NCBI GenBank assembly: GCA_900546145.1
Contig: URBN01000010.1
Location: 1-64,000 of the forward strand
Source of the DNA: an uncultured Desulfovibrio sp.
GTDB lineage: Bacteria > Desulfobacterota > Desulfovibrionia > Desulfovibrionales > Desulfovibrionaceae
Length of the DNA: 64,000 bases
Direction of reading: 5' to 3'
Positions 16,118 through 24,083 of the stretch are shown here, in pieces (positions within the stretch are counted from its first letter, which is position 1; every line of letters starts with the position of its first letter). Below the pieces are notes generated by a model. It was not told the origin of the DNA, made no database searches, and worked only from the letters and a program-made list of their open reading frames with translations. Made by a program: the position numbers and the translations under genes.

Positions 16118-16459
16118 ATGGGCATCTACGACAGGGGCAAAAAAGGATTCTTCTGCTTCTTCAAAAGGATCAATGCCATAACGACAGGGAGTCTCTTAAA
16201 AAGCGCTTTTCCAAAATCGGCTGTTTTCGAAGTTTGCAAAATTCTTGATACTTACGGGAAGGAATTCAGGAACCGCCCTCTGACAGATTCTTATCCCTTC
16301 CTCGCTTTCAATGCCACGTACTTCAGAGCGAGGGAGACTCACCGGGTGACGGCTAGGGCACTTATGTTCGCCTTTGCTACCAACAGTAAAGGGCTTAGGG
16401 AACTCGTTGGATTTAAAGCACACCCAATGAATCCACTAATCCCTAGAAAACACCTTTAA
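16118..16459 (+). pseudogene. IS256-family (Mutator-type) transposase remnant
   Basis: The frame encodes NRPLTDSYPFLAFNATYFRARE...HRVTARALMFAFATNSKGLRELVGFKAH. This matches the central block of IS256 transposases (YP-x-L-x-x-D-x-x-Y-x-K-x-R-E-x..., then A-I-x-x-x-G-x-R-E-x-L-G). The catalytic Asp at the YPFLAF-N position appears replaced by Asn. The upstream part is out of frame and there is no C-terminal half or terminal repeat, so it is dead. It marks past insertion at the right edge of the GRE cluster. Confidence 0.8.
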
Positions 16460-16519
16460 ACCGGAAAGACAGGGTAATGCTAAAAAAGAATGGGAACCGA
16501 GCAAAGTCTGGACGCTGCG

Positions 16520-16548
16520 TTGACGTATCGCAGGGGTTGTGCTATTTT
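16520..16548 (+). promoter_or_regulatory. Sigma-70 promoter of the ATP synthase Fo operon
   Basis: TTGACG and TATTTT are separated by exactly 17 bp, about 60 bp upstream of atpZ. The Rex-like site at 16537-16554 covers the -10. Confidence 0.65.
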
Positions 16549-16554
16549 GAACAA
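16537..16554. promoter_or_regulatory. Rex-like operator over the atp promoter
   Basis: TTGTGCTATTTTGAACAA is an 18-bp TTGTG-N8-(A)ACAA imperfect palindrome with the same length and end bases as the Rex consensus (TTGTGAA-N4-TTCACAA), matching 10 of its 14 fixed positions. It overlaps the -10 of the atp promoter, and rex lies just downstream of the operon. NADH-dependent repression of the Fo genes is the inference. Confidence 0.55.
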
Positions 16555-16605
16555 ACAACATAGCCCTGCTTCTGCAGAGTCATGTGAACAACGTCGGGGA
16601 AAAGC

Positions 16606-16950
16606 ATGTCATTCAGGGACATCTGGCAAGCACAAAAACACGGGCTTCAAAGCCTGGCGTCAGTTGGCGTGATCGGCATGCATATGGTCAGCGGCCCCAT
16701 TGTGGGTGTCGCCATCGGCTGGGGCCTCGACAAGTGGCTGGGTACGAGCCCGTGGTTCAAGCTGATTTTTCTGCTCATCGGAATCGGCGCCGGCTTCCTG
16801 AACGTCTATGTCGACACAAAGGGAGTGGTTGCCAGGATGAACAGAGAGGCGGCGAAAACGCCAGGGGCCATCTTGAGAGGAAACCCCGAAGGAAAAGACA
16901 AGCAGGAAGAAGCAGCGCATGGGAACGTCAAGGATAATCGGAAGTCTTGA
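16606..16950 (+). CDS. atpZ: AtpZ/AtpI family protein of ATP synthase
   Basis: 114 residues. Two membrane helices at about residues 18-40 and 48-70 (SGPIVGVAIGWGLDKWLGTSPWF, then LIFLLIGIGAGFLNVY) are typical of AtpZ/AtpI proteins. The tail is hydrophilic and Lys/Glu-rich. Members assist Fo assembly or c-ring formation or act as cation channels. First gene of the Fo operon. Its end overlaps the next gene by 32 nt. Confidence 0.88.
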   Translation: MSFRDIWQAQKHGLQSLASVGVIGMHMVSGPIVGVAIGWGLDKWLGTSPWFKLIFLLIGIGAGFLNVYVDTKGVVARMNREAAKTPGAILRGNPEGKDKQEEAAHGNVKDNRKS

Positions 16951-17344
16951 TAACTGGCTTACCAGCCACGGCGTAGACCATCCGTACATCCGGCCTGTCA
17001 TACGCAACCAGGTTCTTCTGACGCTCATCGTCTTTGTCATCGGGCTCGCCGCCGCATTTGCGTCGCCGTGGATTCTGTGGGCCGATGCCGGCATTGCCGT
17101 CAAGACTGTCATTATCTGCAGCTGGACGCACTACTTCCTGAAGACAAAACTCGAGGGAACAGTGTCCATGCGGATGCCCGGCGTCATCCTCCGCTTTTTT
17201 CTCCGCCTCGTGTTCCTGACCATCTGTCTCTATGCGGCGCTTATTTGGGGAAAAGCGTCGCCTGTGGCACTTGTGTTCGGAGTGGCCGTCGGGACGTTCG
17301 CCCCGCTTGTGACATTCCTCTGGGTACAACACACGAGAAAGTAA
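16919..17344 (+). CDS. ATP synthase subunit I-like membrane protein
   Basis: 141 residues with four hydrophobic segments (about 28-50, 55-75, 88-108 and 112-135). It begins MGTSRIIGSLDNWLTSHG. The size, helices and position between atpZ and atpB fit the AtpI/UncI group, which helps assemble the c-ring. It overlaps atpZ by 32 nt, suggesting coupled translation. A 242-nt gap separates it from atpB and holds a second TTG-rich stretch that may add a promoter. Confidence 0.8.
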   Translation: MGTSRIIGSLDNWLTSHGVDHPYIRPVIRNQVLLTLIVFVIGLAAAFASPWILWADAGIAVKTVIICSWTHYFLKTKLEGTVSMRMPGVILRFFLRLVFLTICLYAALIWGKASPVALVFGVAVGTFAPLVTFLWVQHTRK

Positions 17345-17586
17345 AAGCTCAACCCGAGCGCGCCGACAAGCAAGCGGGAAAAGCCGGGGAAAACCTGCGA
17401 AGGCTTTTTCTCATCCAAAACAAGTTTTTTCTTGCTAAAGACTTTCGGTTGTGCTTAAAGTTTTGAAGTGTGTGATAGACACGTAAAGCCCACCATTCAC
17501 GGCCAGACCGTCAGTGGCGGGGCCCCTGCACAAAGCCTCTGGCCGCGTGCACGGGAAGTATCACCGCTTAAGAGGGAGGCTGCATA

Positions 17587-18294
17587 ATGGCAGGTTTGGC
17601 TCATCCGGTTCTTCTCTCAACGTTCTGCAATATGGACACCATCACCATTGCCGGCAAGACAATGGAGTTTGACCATGTCTTCTATACGTGGATTGTCATG
17701 GCCATCCTCTTCACGCTTGCTTTTCTGTGCAAACGCAAGCTGACCATGGTGCCAGGAGGACTGCAGAACTTCTGGGAAGCAATAGTAGACACAATAGACA
17801 AGTTCGTATGCGGATCCATGGGTGAAAAAGTAGGCTCCAAGTTCGTTCCGTTCCTGTGCGGCCTCTTCGTTTTCATCCTGTTCTCGAATTTCATGGGCCT
17901 CATTCCCGGCTTCAACGCCCCCACGGCTAACCTGAACACTACCGTGTGCATGGCCCTCTTCGTCTTCATCCTGTACAATGTGGTCGGCATCCTTGTCTGG
18001 CATCACAAGTACATCAAGCAGTTCCTCGGAATTTCCAAGTGGCTCATCCCTCTGATGTTCCCGCTGGAAATCGTGTCCCACCTCTCCCGCCCGCTCTCTC
18101 TTTCTCTCCGTCTTTTCGGTAACATCCGCGGCGAAGAAATCGTGCTCATTCTGTTCTTCATTATGGCACCTATCCTGGGCACCATTCCGATTTACTGCCT
18201 GTTCCTGATTGCCAAGTGCATGCAGGCCCTGGTGTTCTTCCTCCTTGCCATGTTCTACATCAACAGTGCCATCGTGGGCACCGAACACGAGTAA
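17587..18294 (+). CDS. atpB: F1Fo ATP synthase subunit a
   Basis: 235 residues, AGGGAGG upstream. Multiple membrane helices. The essential arginine of helix 4 is in SLSLRLFGNIRGEE, and GLIPGFNAPTANLNTT and the C-terminal YCLFLIAKCMQALVF are family hallmarks. It forms the proton half-channels beside the c-ring in the inner membrane. Followed at 75 nt by atpE, with a small hairpin (GGTCGA / TCGACC) in the gap. Confidence 0.97.
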   Translation: MAGLAHPVLLSTFCNMDTITIAGKTMEFDHVFYTWIVMAILFTLAFLCKRKLTMVPGGLQNFWEAIVDTIDKFVCGSMGEKVGSKFVPFLCGLFVFILFSNFMGLIPGFNAPTANLNTTVCMALFVFILYNVVGILVWHHKYIKQFLGISKWLIPLMFPLEIVSHLSRPLSLSLRLFGNIRGEEIVLILFFIMAPILGTIPIYCLFLIAKCMQALVFFLLAMFYINSAIVGTEHE

Positions 18295-18368
18295 GGTTCC
18301 AATTTTGCGGGGAATGGTCGACCGTTATCGACCCAACCATATAAACTCTTGGTTTAAGGAGTGTTCCA

Positions 18369-18695
18369 ATGCGTAAATATCTTCTCATCGCTCTTAACGT
18401 GATTGCCCTGCTCGGCATTTCCTCCATGGCCTTCGCTGCCAGCGCCACCCTTGACGCCGCCCTCGGCACCACCTGCCTCGGCGCTGCTCTCGGCATCGGC
18501 TTCGGCGCCTGTGGTTGCGGTGTTGGTATGGGTCTCGGCCTTAAGGGCGCCATGGAAGGCATTGCCCGCAATCCTGAAGTGAGCGGCAAGATTACCGGTA
18601 CCATGATTCTGGCTTACGCCTTCATCGAATCTCTGGCCATTTACGCCCTCGTTATTTCCTTCATCCTTCTGTACGCCAACCCCTACGTTGCCTAG
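18369..18695 (+). CDS. atpE: F1Fo ATP synthase subunit c
   Basis: 108 residues. The N-terminal ~23 residues look like a cleavable or membrane-insertion leader (MRKYLLIALNVIALLGISSMAFA), longer than in many c subunits. Helix 1 holds the glycine pattern GIGFGACGCGVGMGLGLKGA. Helix 2 has the ion-binding Glu in AFIESLAIYALV. The helix-1 Gln of sodium-type c subunits is Met here (GVGMG), so proton coupling is more likely. The ARNPE loop binds F1. A strong terminator follows. Confidence 0.97.
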   Translation: MRKYLLIALNVIALLGISSMAFAASATLDAALGTTCLGAALGIGFGACGCGVGMGLGLKGAMEGIARNPEVSGKITGTMILAYAFIESLAIYALVISFILLYANPYVA

Positions 18696-18722
18696 TTCAG
18701 AAAGAAAGCTTTGATTAAAAGA

Positions 18723-18747
18723 GGCTCCCGCAAGGGAGCCTTTTTTT
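18723..18747 (+). terminator. Rho-independent terminator of the Fo operon
   Basis: GGCTCCC-GCAA-GGGAGCC followed by seven T, 28 nt after the atpE stop. Confidence 0.97.
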
Positions 18748-19018
18748 GTGCTCTTTCTACAACACGCTTCCCGGACGAATTAAAAAGCGAGAAGAGTCTT
18801 ATAAATACGACACTTGCGCGGTATACCATCTATAGTGTAGCGTATTACTTGACTTTACAAAAAAGCTTAAAAGCTTTTAAAAAAATTTTTGCGTCTTTCT
18901 AAATGGTTAGATCTCTTTTCACAAGCACCTATCTAGCCAGGCACGCTCTTAATGCGTATAAAAGAAGACAAGCAAAAAAAATCACAAAGTCCTGAAAACA
19001 GGAAGCAGTTATAAACAC
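18748..19018. other. AT-rich intergenic region upstream of rex
   Basis: 270 bp. It contains a TTGACT at about 18850 and A/T-rich palindromic runs (AAGCTTAAAAGCTTTT), probably the rex promoter region. No gene and no clear Rex palindrome was seen. Confidence 0.45.
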
Positions 19019-19663
19019 ATGGATATTCAGCCCAAAAGCTCTCACATCCCGCAGGCCACCATCAAGAGGCTTGCCACCTATGTTCAGGTCCTGGAGGATT
19101 TCCAGCGCGACGGCGTGGAAATCGTCTCCTCCAATCCGCTCGCAGAAGCCTGCGGCGTCAACGGCTCACAGGTCCGCAAAGATCTCGCTTATTTCGGTGA
19201 GTTCGGCATACGCGGCGTGGGCTACAATGTCAGTTCCCTCATTGCAGCCATTACCTCATCGCTGGATGTGGACCGCGAATGGAAAATGGCTCTCATCGGT
19301 GTTGGCAATCTTGGCAAAGCGCTTCTCAATCATATTGAATTCAAAGCCAGGAATTTCAACATCGTCTGCATCTTCGACTGTGATCCCTTTAAGATAGGCG
19401 AAGTGGTTCACGGCCTCGAGGTGCACTGCACCAAAGAAATGCCGGCCCTCGTGAGGGAGAACAACATCGAAATCGGCATTATCACCACGCCGGCCCAGCG
19501 TGCCCAGCGCGCCTGCAACCACCTCGTCAACGCGGGCATCACATCCATTCTGAACTTCGCTCCCTCCCGCGTGAAGGCCCCCGAAAATGTCGATGTGGAA
19601 TACGTGGATTTCTTCCACCATCTGTATTCCCTGGCCTTCAACCACAACGCACACCGCGGCTAG
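19019..19663 (+). CDS. rex: Redox-sensing transcriptional repressor Rex
   Basis: 214 residues. The N-terminal winged helix (about 1-80) carries NPLAEACGVNGSQVRKDLAYFGEFGIRGVGY, the Rex signature. The Rossmann domain has ALIGVGNLGKALL (about 95-107), and the C-terminal helix that swaps between subunits is LYSLAFNH. Rex binds DNA when NAD+ dominates and lets go when NADH rises. It lies downstream of the Fo genes, the arrangement known in Desulfovibrio. A Rex-like site covers the atp promoter. cobS follows 5 nt after the stop, so the two are co-transcribed. Confidence 0.97.
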   Translation: MDIQPKSSHIPQATIKRLATYVQVLEDFQRDGVEIVSSNPLAEACGVNGSQVRKDLAYFGEFGIRGVGYNVSSLIAAITSSLDVDREWKMALIGVGNLGKALLNHIEFKARNFNIVCIFDCDPFKIGEVVHGLEVHCTKEMPALVRENNIEIGIITTPAQRAQRACNHLVNAGITSILNFAPSRVKAPENVDVEYVDFFHHLYSLAFNHNAHRG

Positions 19664-19668
19664 AACCG

Positions 19669-20439
19669 ATGCAGACATCTCCGCTGGCCCGCTTTCTCGA
19701 CACGCTGGCCTTCTTCACCTGTCTCGTGCCCGCGCGTATGTACAGCGGTACGGATATGCCCCGCTGCGTCCCGTGGTTTTCAGCAGCCGGACTTACCATC
19801 GGCTTCATCACCACCGGTCTGTCCCTTCTGGCCGGGCTCTTCTTCAGGAGCATAGTCCCGCCTCTCTTCCAGGCTCTGGCCGCAGGCTTCGTCTGGTGCG
19901 CCGCCGAGATCATCATCTCCCGGGCCCTGCACTGGGACGGACTCTCCGATCTCGCGGACGCCCTTGGGAGCTCACGGGACGGAGAGGGTTTCTGGCAGGT
20001 TCTTAAGGACAGCCGCGTGGGATCCTTCGGCGCACTGGCCATGGTCTGTGTCTTCGCGGGGCAGGTCATCGCCTGTTCCGCACACGCGGCACGCGGTGAT
20101 GTTCTGGTTCTTGTCCTTGCTCCGGCGGCCAGCCGCTGTCTAGCGGCCCTTCCCTTCTGCTATGTGGCGCCGCACAATCCGAAATCCCTGGGCGGACGTT
20201 TCTCAGGAGGGGGCACGGCAGGCACGAAGCGGCTTTCCTTCTGCCTTCTCGCTATCATGCTCGCGCTCTGCGCTATGGCCGGCGTTTCGCTGGCAGGCCT
20301 CGCGCTTCTGGTTTCTTCATGCGCCCTGCTTCTTCTCTTCATCATCAGGACGGCCAGAAGGCAGGGCGGCATATCCGGAGACTTCATCGGCGCCACTATC
20401 GAAGCGGGGCAGCTTCTCGTCCTGCTCTTTTCCTTTTAG
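19669..20439 (+). CDS. cobS: Adenosylcobinamide-GDP ribazoletransferase (cobalamin synthase)
   Basis: 256 residues with about six membrane helices. The catalytic block HWDGLSDLADALGSSRDGE lies at about residues 87-105 and holds the acidic residues that bind Mg. It joins alpha-ribazole to adenosylcobinamide-GDP in the inner membrane, the last step of B12 nucleotide-loop assembly. It is coupled to rex upstream (5 nt). Its end overlaps the convergent cbiA gene by 4 nt, so both reach their stops in shared sequence. Confidence 0.96.
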   Translation: MQTSPLARFLDTLAFFTCLVPARMYSGTDMPRCVPWFSAAGLTIGFITTGLSLLAGLFFRSIVPPLFQALAAGFVWCAAEIIISRALHWDGLSDLADALGSSRDGEGFWQVLKDSRVGSFGALAMVCVFAGQVIACSAHAARGDVLVLVLAPAASRCLAALPFCYVAPHNPKSLGGRFSGGGTAGTKRLSFCLLAIMLALCAMAGVSLAGLALLVSSCALLLLFIIRTARRQGGISGDFIGATIEAGQLLVLLFSF

Positions 20440-21893
20440 CCGCGCCAGGTGCGGGCGAGCCTCACGAGGCCTTCAGCCCATTCAGGCAGGATAGGGGCGA
20501 AGATGTGCGTATATGCCCCCCAGGTGTTGCCGGCAGTTATAGCATCTGTGCCCTTTCCGAATCCCCTTCCCTTGCTGAGCCGGAGGCAGGGGGCGGAGAT
20601 ATCCGAGGTGGGAAGGACGTTCGAAAAATGGAATTCGTGGCCGCGGATAGTAAGCCCGGCCGGATAAAAAGGCGTATCCCGGATGGTTTCTCCGGTCACG
20701 TAGCCGAGCCCCACAGGGCGTTTATGCATCTCAATGTCCACGGGCAGAATGCCGGCAGCGGGAGATCTTTCCCCGTTCCTGGTGATGCTGCGCGAAAGGA
20801 CCATCAGTCCGCCGCATTCGGCGTAAACCGGGAGACCGAGCCTTGAGGCTGCAGCGAGTTCGGCGAGACGGGGACTTGCGGCAAGCTCAGAGAGATAATC
20901 TTCCGGGAATCCGCCGCCCAGGTAGACAGCGTCAATGCGATCTCCATGCCCCGTAAAATTCCATGGTTCGCTGTCCGCAAAGGAGAGCCTTCTGAGCTTT
21001 GCTCCGGCGCGTTCGAGCGCCTCCAGGTTTTCCCTGTAATAGAACCACAGGCAGGCATCGCGCACGTAGCCGATAACAGGCGGGTTGTCGAAACGCACCG
21101 GCTCCCCTTCCCAGAAAGGCCGGATGCCACTGAGGGGTGCCGCGCTGCGCGCCGAGGATAAAATTCTGTCCACGTCCACGTTGCCGGCGATGTAGGCCTT
21201 CAGTCCGTCAAGAACGCTCCGGGCCGTATCAGTGAGTCTGTCGCCCAGAAGGGACGCTATGCCCATATGCCGCTCGGGCAGGGGATTTTCCGGAAGCCTC
21301 GGGAGCTCTCCGAGCACAGGCAGATCCGTATAGGTCTCGATGCTCTGCCTGAGATAGCGCCCGTGCCGGCTTCTGCCCACCTGATTGAGGACAACGCCGG
21401 CGAAGGAAAGCCCCTTCTCAAAACGGGTCAGGCCCTGAAGGATCGCTGCCGCGGTCCTGGTCATCTTGGTGGCGTTGAGAGAAATGACGATGGGTGCGCC
21501 GAGATCCCTGGCCAGTGTGGCCGTGGAGCAGGAACCTTCCACATCGAGCCCGTCGTAGAGGCCGCGGTTGCCTTCGATGACAGCCACGGCGTTCCCCCTC
21601 TCAAGGGAGCCGTCAGGCAGAAAACGCGCGGCATGGTGAGCAAAAAGAGAAAGGAGCCTGTCCCTGGAAAGAAAGAAGGGATCGAGGTTGGTGGACGGCC
21701 GCCCGGCCGCTGCTGACAGCCAGGCGGCGTCGATATAGTCGGGCCCTTTTTTGAAGGGAAGTACGTCAAGACCGCGGGCTGCGAGAGCCCCGGCGAGACC
21801 GAGGCTCAGGAGCGTTTTGCCGCCTCCGCCGCAGGTCGAGGTGACGATGAAGCGGGGCAGGCCGAGGCGTGACGGATCTTCCCTCATGGGCAT
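20436..21893 (-). CDS. cbiA: Cobyrinate a,c-diamide synthase
   Basis: 485 residues. The N-terminal ATP-grasping domain has the loop TCGGGGKTLLSLGLAGAL, a variant of the usual SSGSGKT. The mid region contains VIEGNRGLYDGLD. The C-terminal class I glutamine amidotransferase part has the nucleophile in YAECGGLMVLSRS and the His in TIRGHEFHFS. It amidates cobyrinate with glutamine and ATP, here in the anaerobic B12 pathway. AGGA precedes the start, 10 nt after purH, so the two are likely one transcript. Converges with cobS. CobB, the aerobic equivalent acting on hydrogenobyrinate, is less likely in an anaerobe. Confidence 0.94.
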   Translation of the reverse strand: MPMREDPSRLGLPRFIVTSTCGGGGKTLLSLGLAGALAARGLDVLPFKKGPDYIDAAWLSAAAGRPSTNLDPFFLSRDRLLSLFAHHAARFLPDGSLERGNAVAVIEGNRGLYDGLDVEGSCSTATLARDLGAPIVISLNATKMTRTAAAILQGLTRFEKGLSFAGVVLNQVGRSRHGRYLRQSIETYTDLPVLGELPRLPENPLPERHMGIASLLGDRLTDTARSVLDGLKAYIAGNVDVDRILSSARSAAPLSGIRPFWEGEPVRFDNPPVIGYVRDACLWFYYRENLEALERAGAKLRRLSFADSEPWNFTGHGDRIDAVYLGGGFPEDYLSELAASPRLAELAAASRLGLPVYAECGGLMVLSRSITRNGERSPAAGILPVDIEMHKRPVGLGYVTGETIRDTPFYPAGLTIRGHEFHFSNVLPTSDISAPCLRLSKGRGFGKGTDAITAGNTWGAYTHIFAPILPEWAEGLVRLARTWRG

Positions 21894-21903
21894 GTCTGTC
21901 GTC

Positions 21904-23181
21904 CTAGTGCTTGAAGGAACGCTGGCCGGTGAAGACCATGGCCACCTGCGGGGAGTGCTCGTTAACAGCCTGGATGACTTCCCAGTCGCGGATGGAGCCG
22001 CCGGGCTGGCCGATGGCGGTCACGCCCTCTGCCATGGCCACATCCACGCCGTCGCGGAAGGGGAAGAAGCCGTCGGAGATGATGACCGACCCGGCGAGTC
22101 CGCCGTGGGCTTCCCTGGCGCGGGCCTGAATGTCGGCGAGCTTGTCGGCAAAGCCCTTGTCGGAGCCGGCCTTGGCCTTGAGCTCATAGAGGGTGAGGCC
22201 GAGTTCACGGAAGGACAGGATGTCCTCGTACTTGTGGTAGGCCTTGTAGATGGCGAGCTCGACGCAGCCCACGCGGTCCTGTTCGCCCGTGCCGATGGCC
22301 GTGGTGGCGCCGTTGTGAGCAAAAATAACGGAATTGGAGGTCACGCCGGACTCGACGGCCCAGGCGAAGCGCAGATCATCGAATTCCTGAGCTGTGGGCC
22401 TGCGTGCGGTAAAGGTGTTGCCCGCCTTGTCCGTCGCTTCTGCAGGGATGAAATCGTCAGCGGAAAGGATGCGGTTCTGGAAGGACTTCTGCACCACAAG
22501 GCCGCCATCGGAAAGGCACTTGATGTCGAGGTAGGCCGATTTGAGGAACTTTTCGAGCTCGCCGAGCCCGGGCAGTTCCATGATGCGCAGATTCTTGCGC
22601 GACTTCAGGATATCGACAACGCCTTCTTCAAAAGAGGGCGCGGCGACGACTTCAAAATAATTGGCAGCCACGAGTTCGGCCGCTTCCTTGGTGAAGGGCC
22701 GGTTGACCACGATGGCGCCGCCGAAAGCGGCGATGCGGTCGCACCAGAAAGCCTTTTCCAGGGCATCAGCGATACCCTTGTCGGACCAAGCCGCGCCGCA
22801 GGGATTGTTGTGCTTGATGATGAGGGCGGCCGGTTTGTCGGTGAGGTACTGCAGAATGTTGGCGCCGTTGTCGACGTCGGTCAGGTTGGTCTTGCCGGGA
22901 TGTTTGCCGGCCTGGATCATCTGCGCTTCTGTGAGCGAGGAGACAATGCCCTGTCCGGGCTGACGCCAGCTGCGGCCGCCAAGAGTAATGCCACCGTCGA
23001 CGAGTTCGTAAAGCGCGGCGGGCTGATCAGGATTCTCGCCGTAACGGAGGCCTTTCTTTTCGCCTCCGATCTCCCACTGGCGCTTGCGGTAAACAAGCTT
23101 CTCGTCTCCGAGGGTAATGGTCATGGTTTCGGGAAAGTCTTCCTTCACTATGGTCTTATACATTGCTTTGAGATTGGACAT
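21904..23181 (-). CDS. purH: AICAR formyltransferase (PurH without the IMP cyclohydrolase domain)
   Basis: 425 residues from ATG 23181, with GGGAGG 6 nt upstream. Recognisable transformylase blocks: LRYGENPDQPAALY, KHNNPCGAAW and DGFFPFRDGVDVAM. The N-terminal IMP cyclohydrolase (MGS-like) domain of the usual ~520-residue bifunctional PurH is absent. The ring closure to IMP must therefore be done by a separate enzyme elsewhere. It catalyses formyl transfer from 10-formyl-THF to AICAR in purine synthesis. Followed by cbiA at 10 nt. Confidence 0.95.
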   Translation of the reverse strand: MSNLKAMYKTIVKEDFPETMTITLGDEKLVYRKRQWEIGGEKKGLRYGENPDQPAALYELVDGGITLGGRSWRQPGQGIVSSLTEAQMIQAGKHPGKTNLTDVDNGANILQYLTDKPAALIIKHNNPCGAAWSDKGIADALEKAFWCDRIAAFGGAIVVNRPFTKEAAELVAANYFEVVAAPSFEEGVVDILKSRKNLRIMELPGLGELEKFLKSAYLDIKCLSDGGLVVQKSFQNRILSADDFIPAEATDKAGNTFTARRPTAQEFDDLRFAWAVESGVTSNSVIFAHNGATTAIGTGEQDRVGCVELAIYKAYHKYEDILSFRELGLTLYELKAKAGSDKGFADKLADIQARAREAHGGLAGSVIISDGFFPFRDGVDVAMAEGVTAIGQPGGSIRDWEVIQAVNEHSPQVAMVFTGQRSFKH

Positions 23182-23472
23182 GTTTCCTCCCTTCGTGTGC
23201 TTTTCTGCTAACACAGACAGCCCGCGTCCGCCACATGGTTTTTGCAGTGACTTTTGGCCTGTTTGTGAAAAAAACGCCAGAGTTTCCATTTTGTTGTGAT
23301 CTGCGTCTCTGACTGGAATTTGGGTAATTAGTAGGGGAAGACAGTTTGGAAGTGATCTGCCAACTGAACAGAGGCATTGCACCGGGCAGTAAGTGTGCGA
23401 TTCGCCGCGTATCGGACCCGCAGACCGGTATACTGTTCTGATGTCTGGCGGAGAGCCTAAAGGAGTCGAAAT

Positions 23473-24054
23473 GTGAAAAAATTCCTCCAGAGTCTCTCAA
23501 ACAGATGTGTCATTGTTCTCTCCATTTGCGCGGGCGCCATCATAGGACTGGCCGGCTACATAGCCTATGCCTCCAATGTGACGTCCTACCTGACGAACGA
23601 TCCGTCAGCGTGCACGAACTGCCACGTAATGTCTTCCTACTACGCCACCTGGAGTCACAGCTCGCATGCAACGCGGGCCACCTGCAATGACTGCCATGTT
23701 CCGCATCCCAGCGTCATTGCAAAGTACTACTTCAAGGCGAAGGACGGCCTCTACCATGCAGCCGTGTTCACGGCCCACGCCGAACCCCAGGTGCTCCGTC
23801 CGAGGACGGCCAGCGCAACGGTCATCATGAACAACTGCATCCGCTGCCACACGCAGCTGAATACGGAATTCGTGAAGACCGGCATGGTATCCTACGTGGA
23901 TACCCTGAACGGCAACGGCAAGGCCTGCTGGACCTGTCACACTCAGGTTCCGCACACGAAGGTGAGCAACCTTTCGTCCACACCGAACGCCATTGTTCCG
24001 CTTCCCGGGTCGAAGCTCTCGGGAATGGCTTCCTGGCTTGAGAACAAACAATAA
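23473..24054 (+). CDS. nrfH: NrfH tetrahaem cytochrome c, quinol dehydrogenase subunit of nitrite reductase
   Basis: 193 residues. The start is GTG with AAAGGAG 8 nt upstream. One N-terminal membrane anchor (CVIVLSICAGAIIGLAGYIAYA) is followed by four CxxCH haem sites: CTNCH, CNDCH, CIRCH and CWTCH. It takes electrons from menaquinol and passes them to NrfA on the periplasmic face. It is 29 nt upstream of nrfA. It lacks the C-terminal elements of larger NapC/NirT proteins. Confidence 0.97.
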   Translation: MKKFLQSLSNRCVIVLSICAGAIIGLAGYIAYASNVTSYLTNDPSACTNCHVMSSYYATWSHSSHATRATCNDCHVPHPSVIAKYYFKAKDGLYHAAVFTAHAEPQVLRPRTASATVIMNNCIRCHTQLNTEFVKTGMVSYVDTLNGNGKACWTCHTQVPHTKVSNLSSTPNAIVPLPGSKLSGMASWLENKQ

Positions 24055-24083
24055 ACATCACGCTAATGGGAAAGGGAGTAACT

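Noticed and set aside
21751..23211. 486-codon plus-strand frame
   Set aside because: Antisense to purH, whose conserved blocks are on the minus strand.
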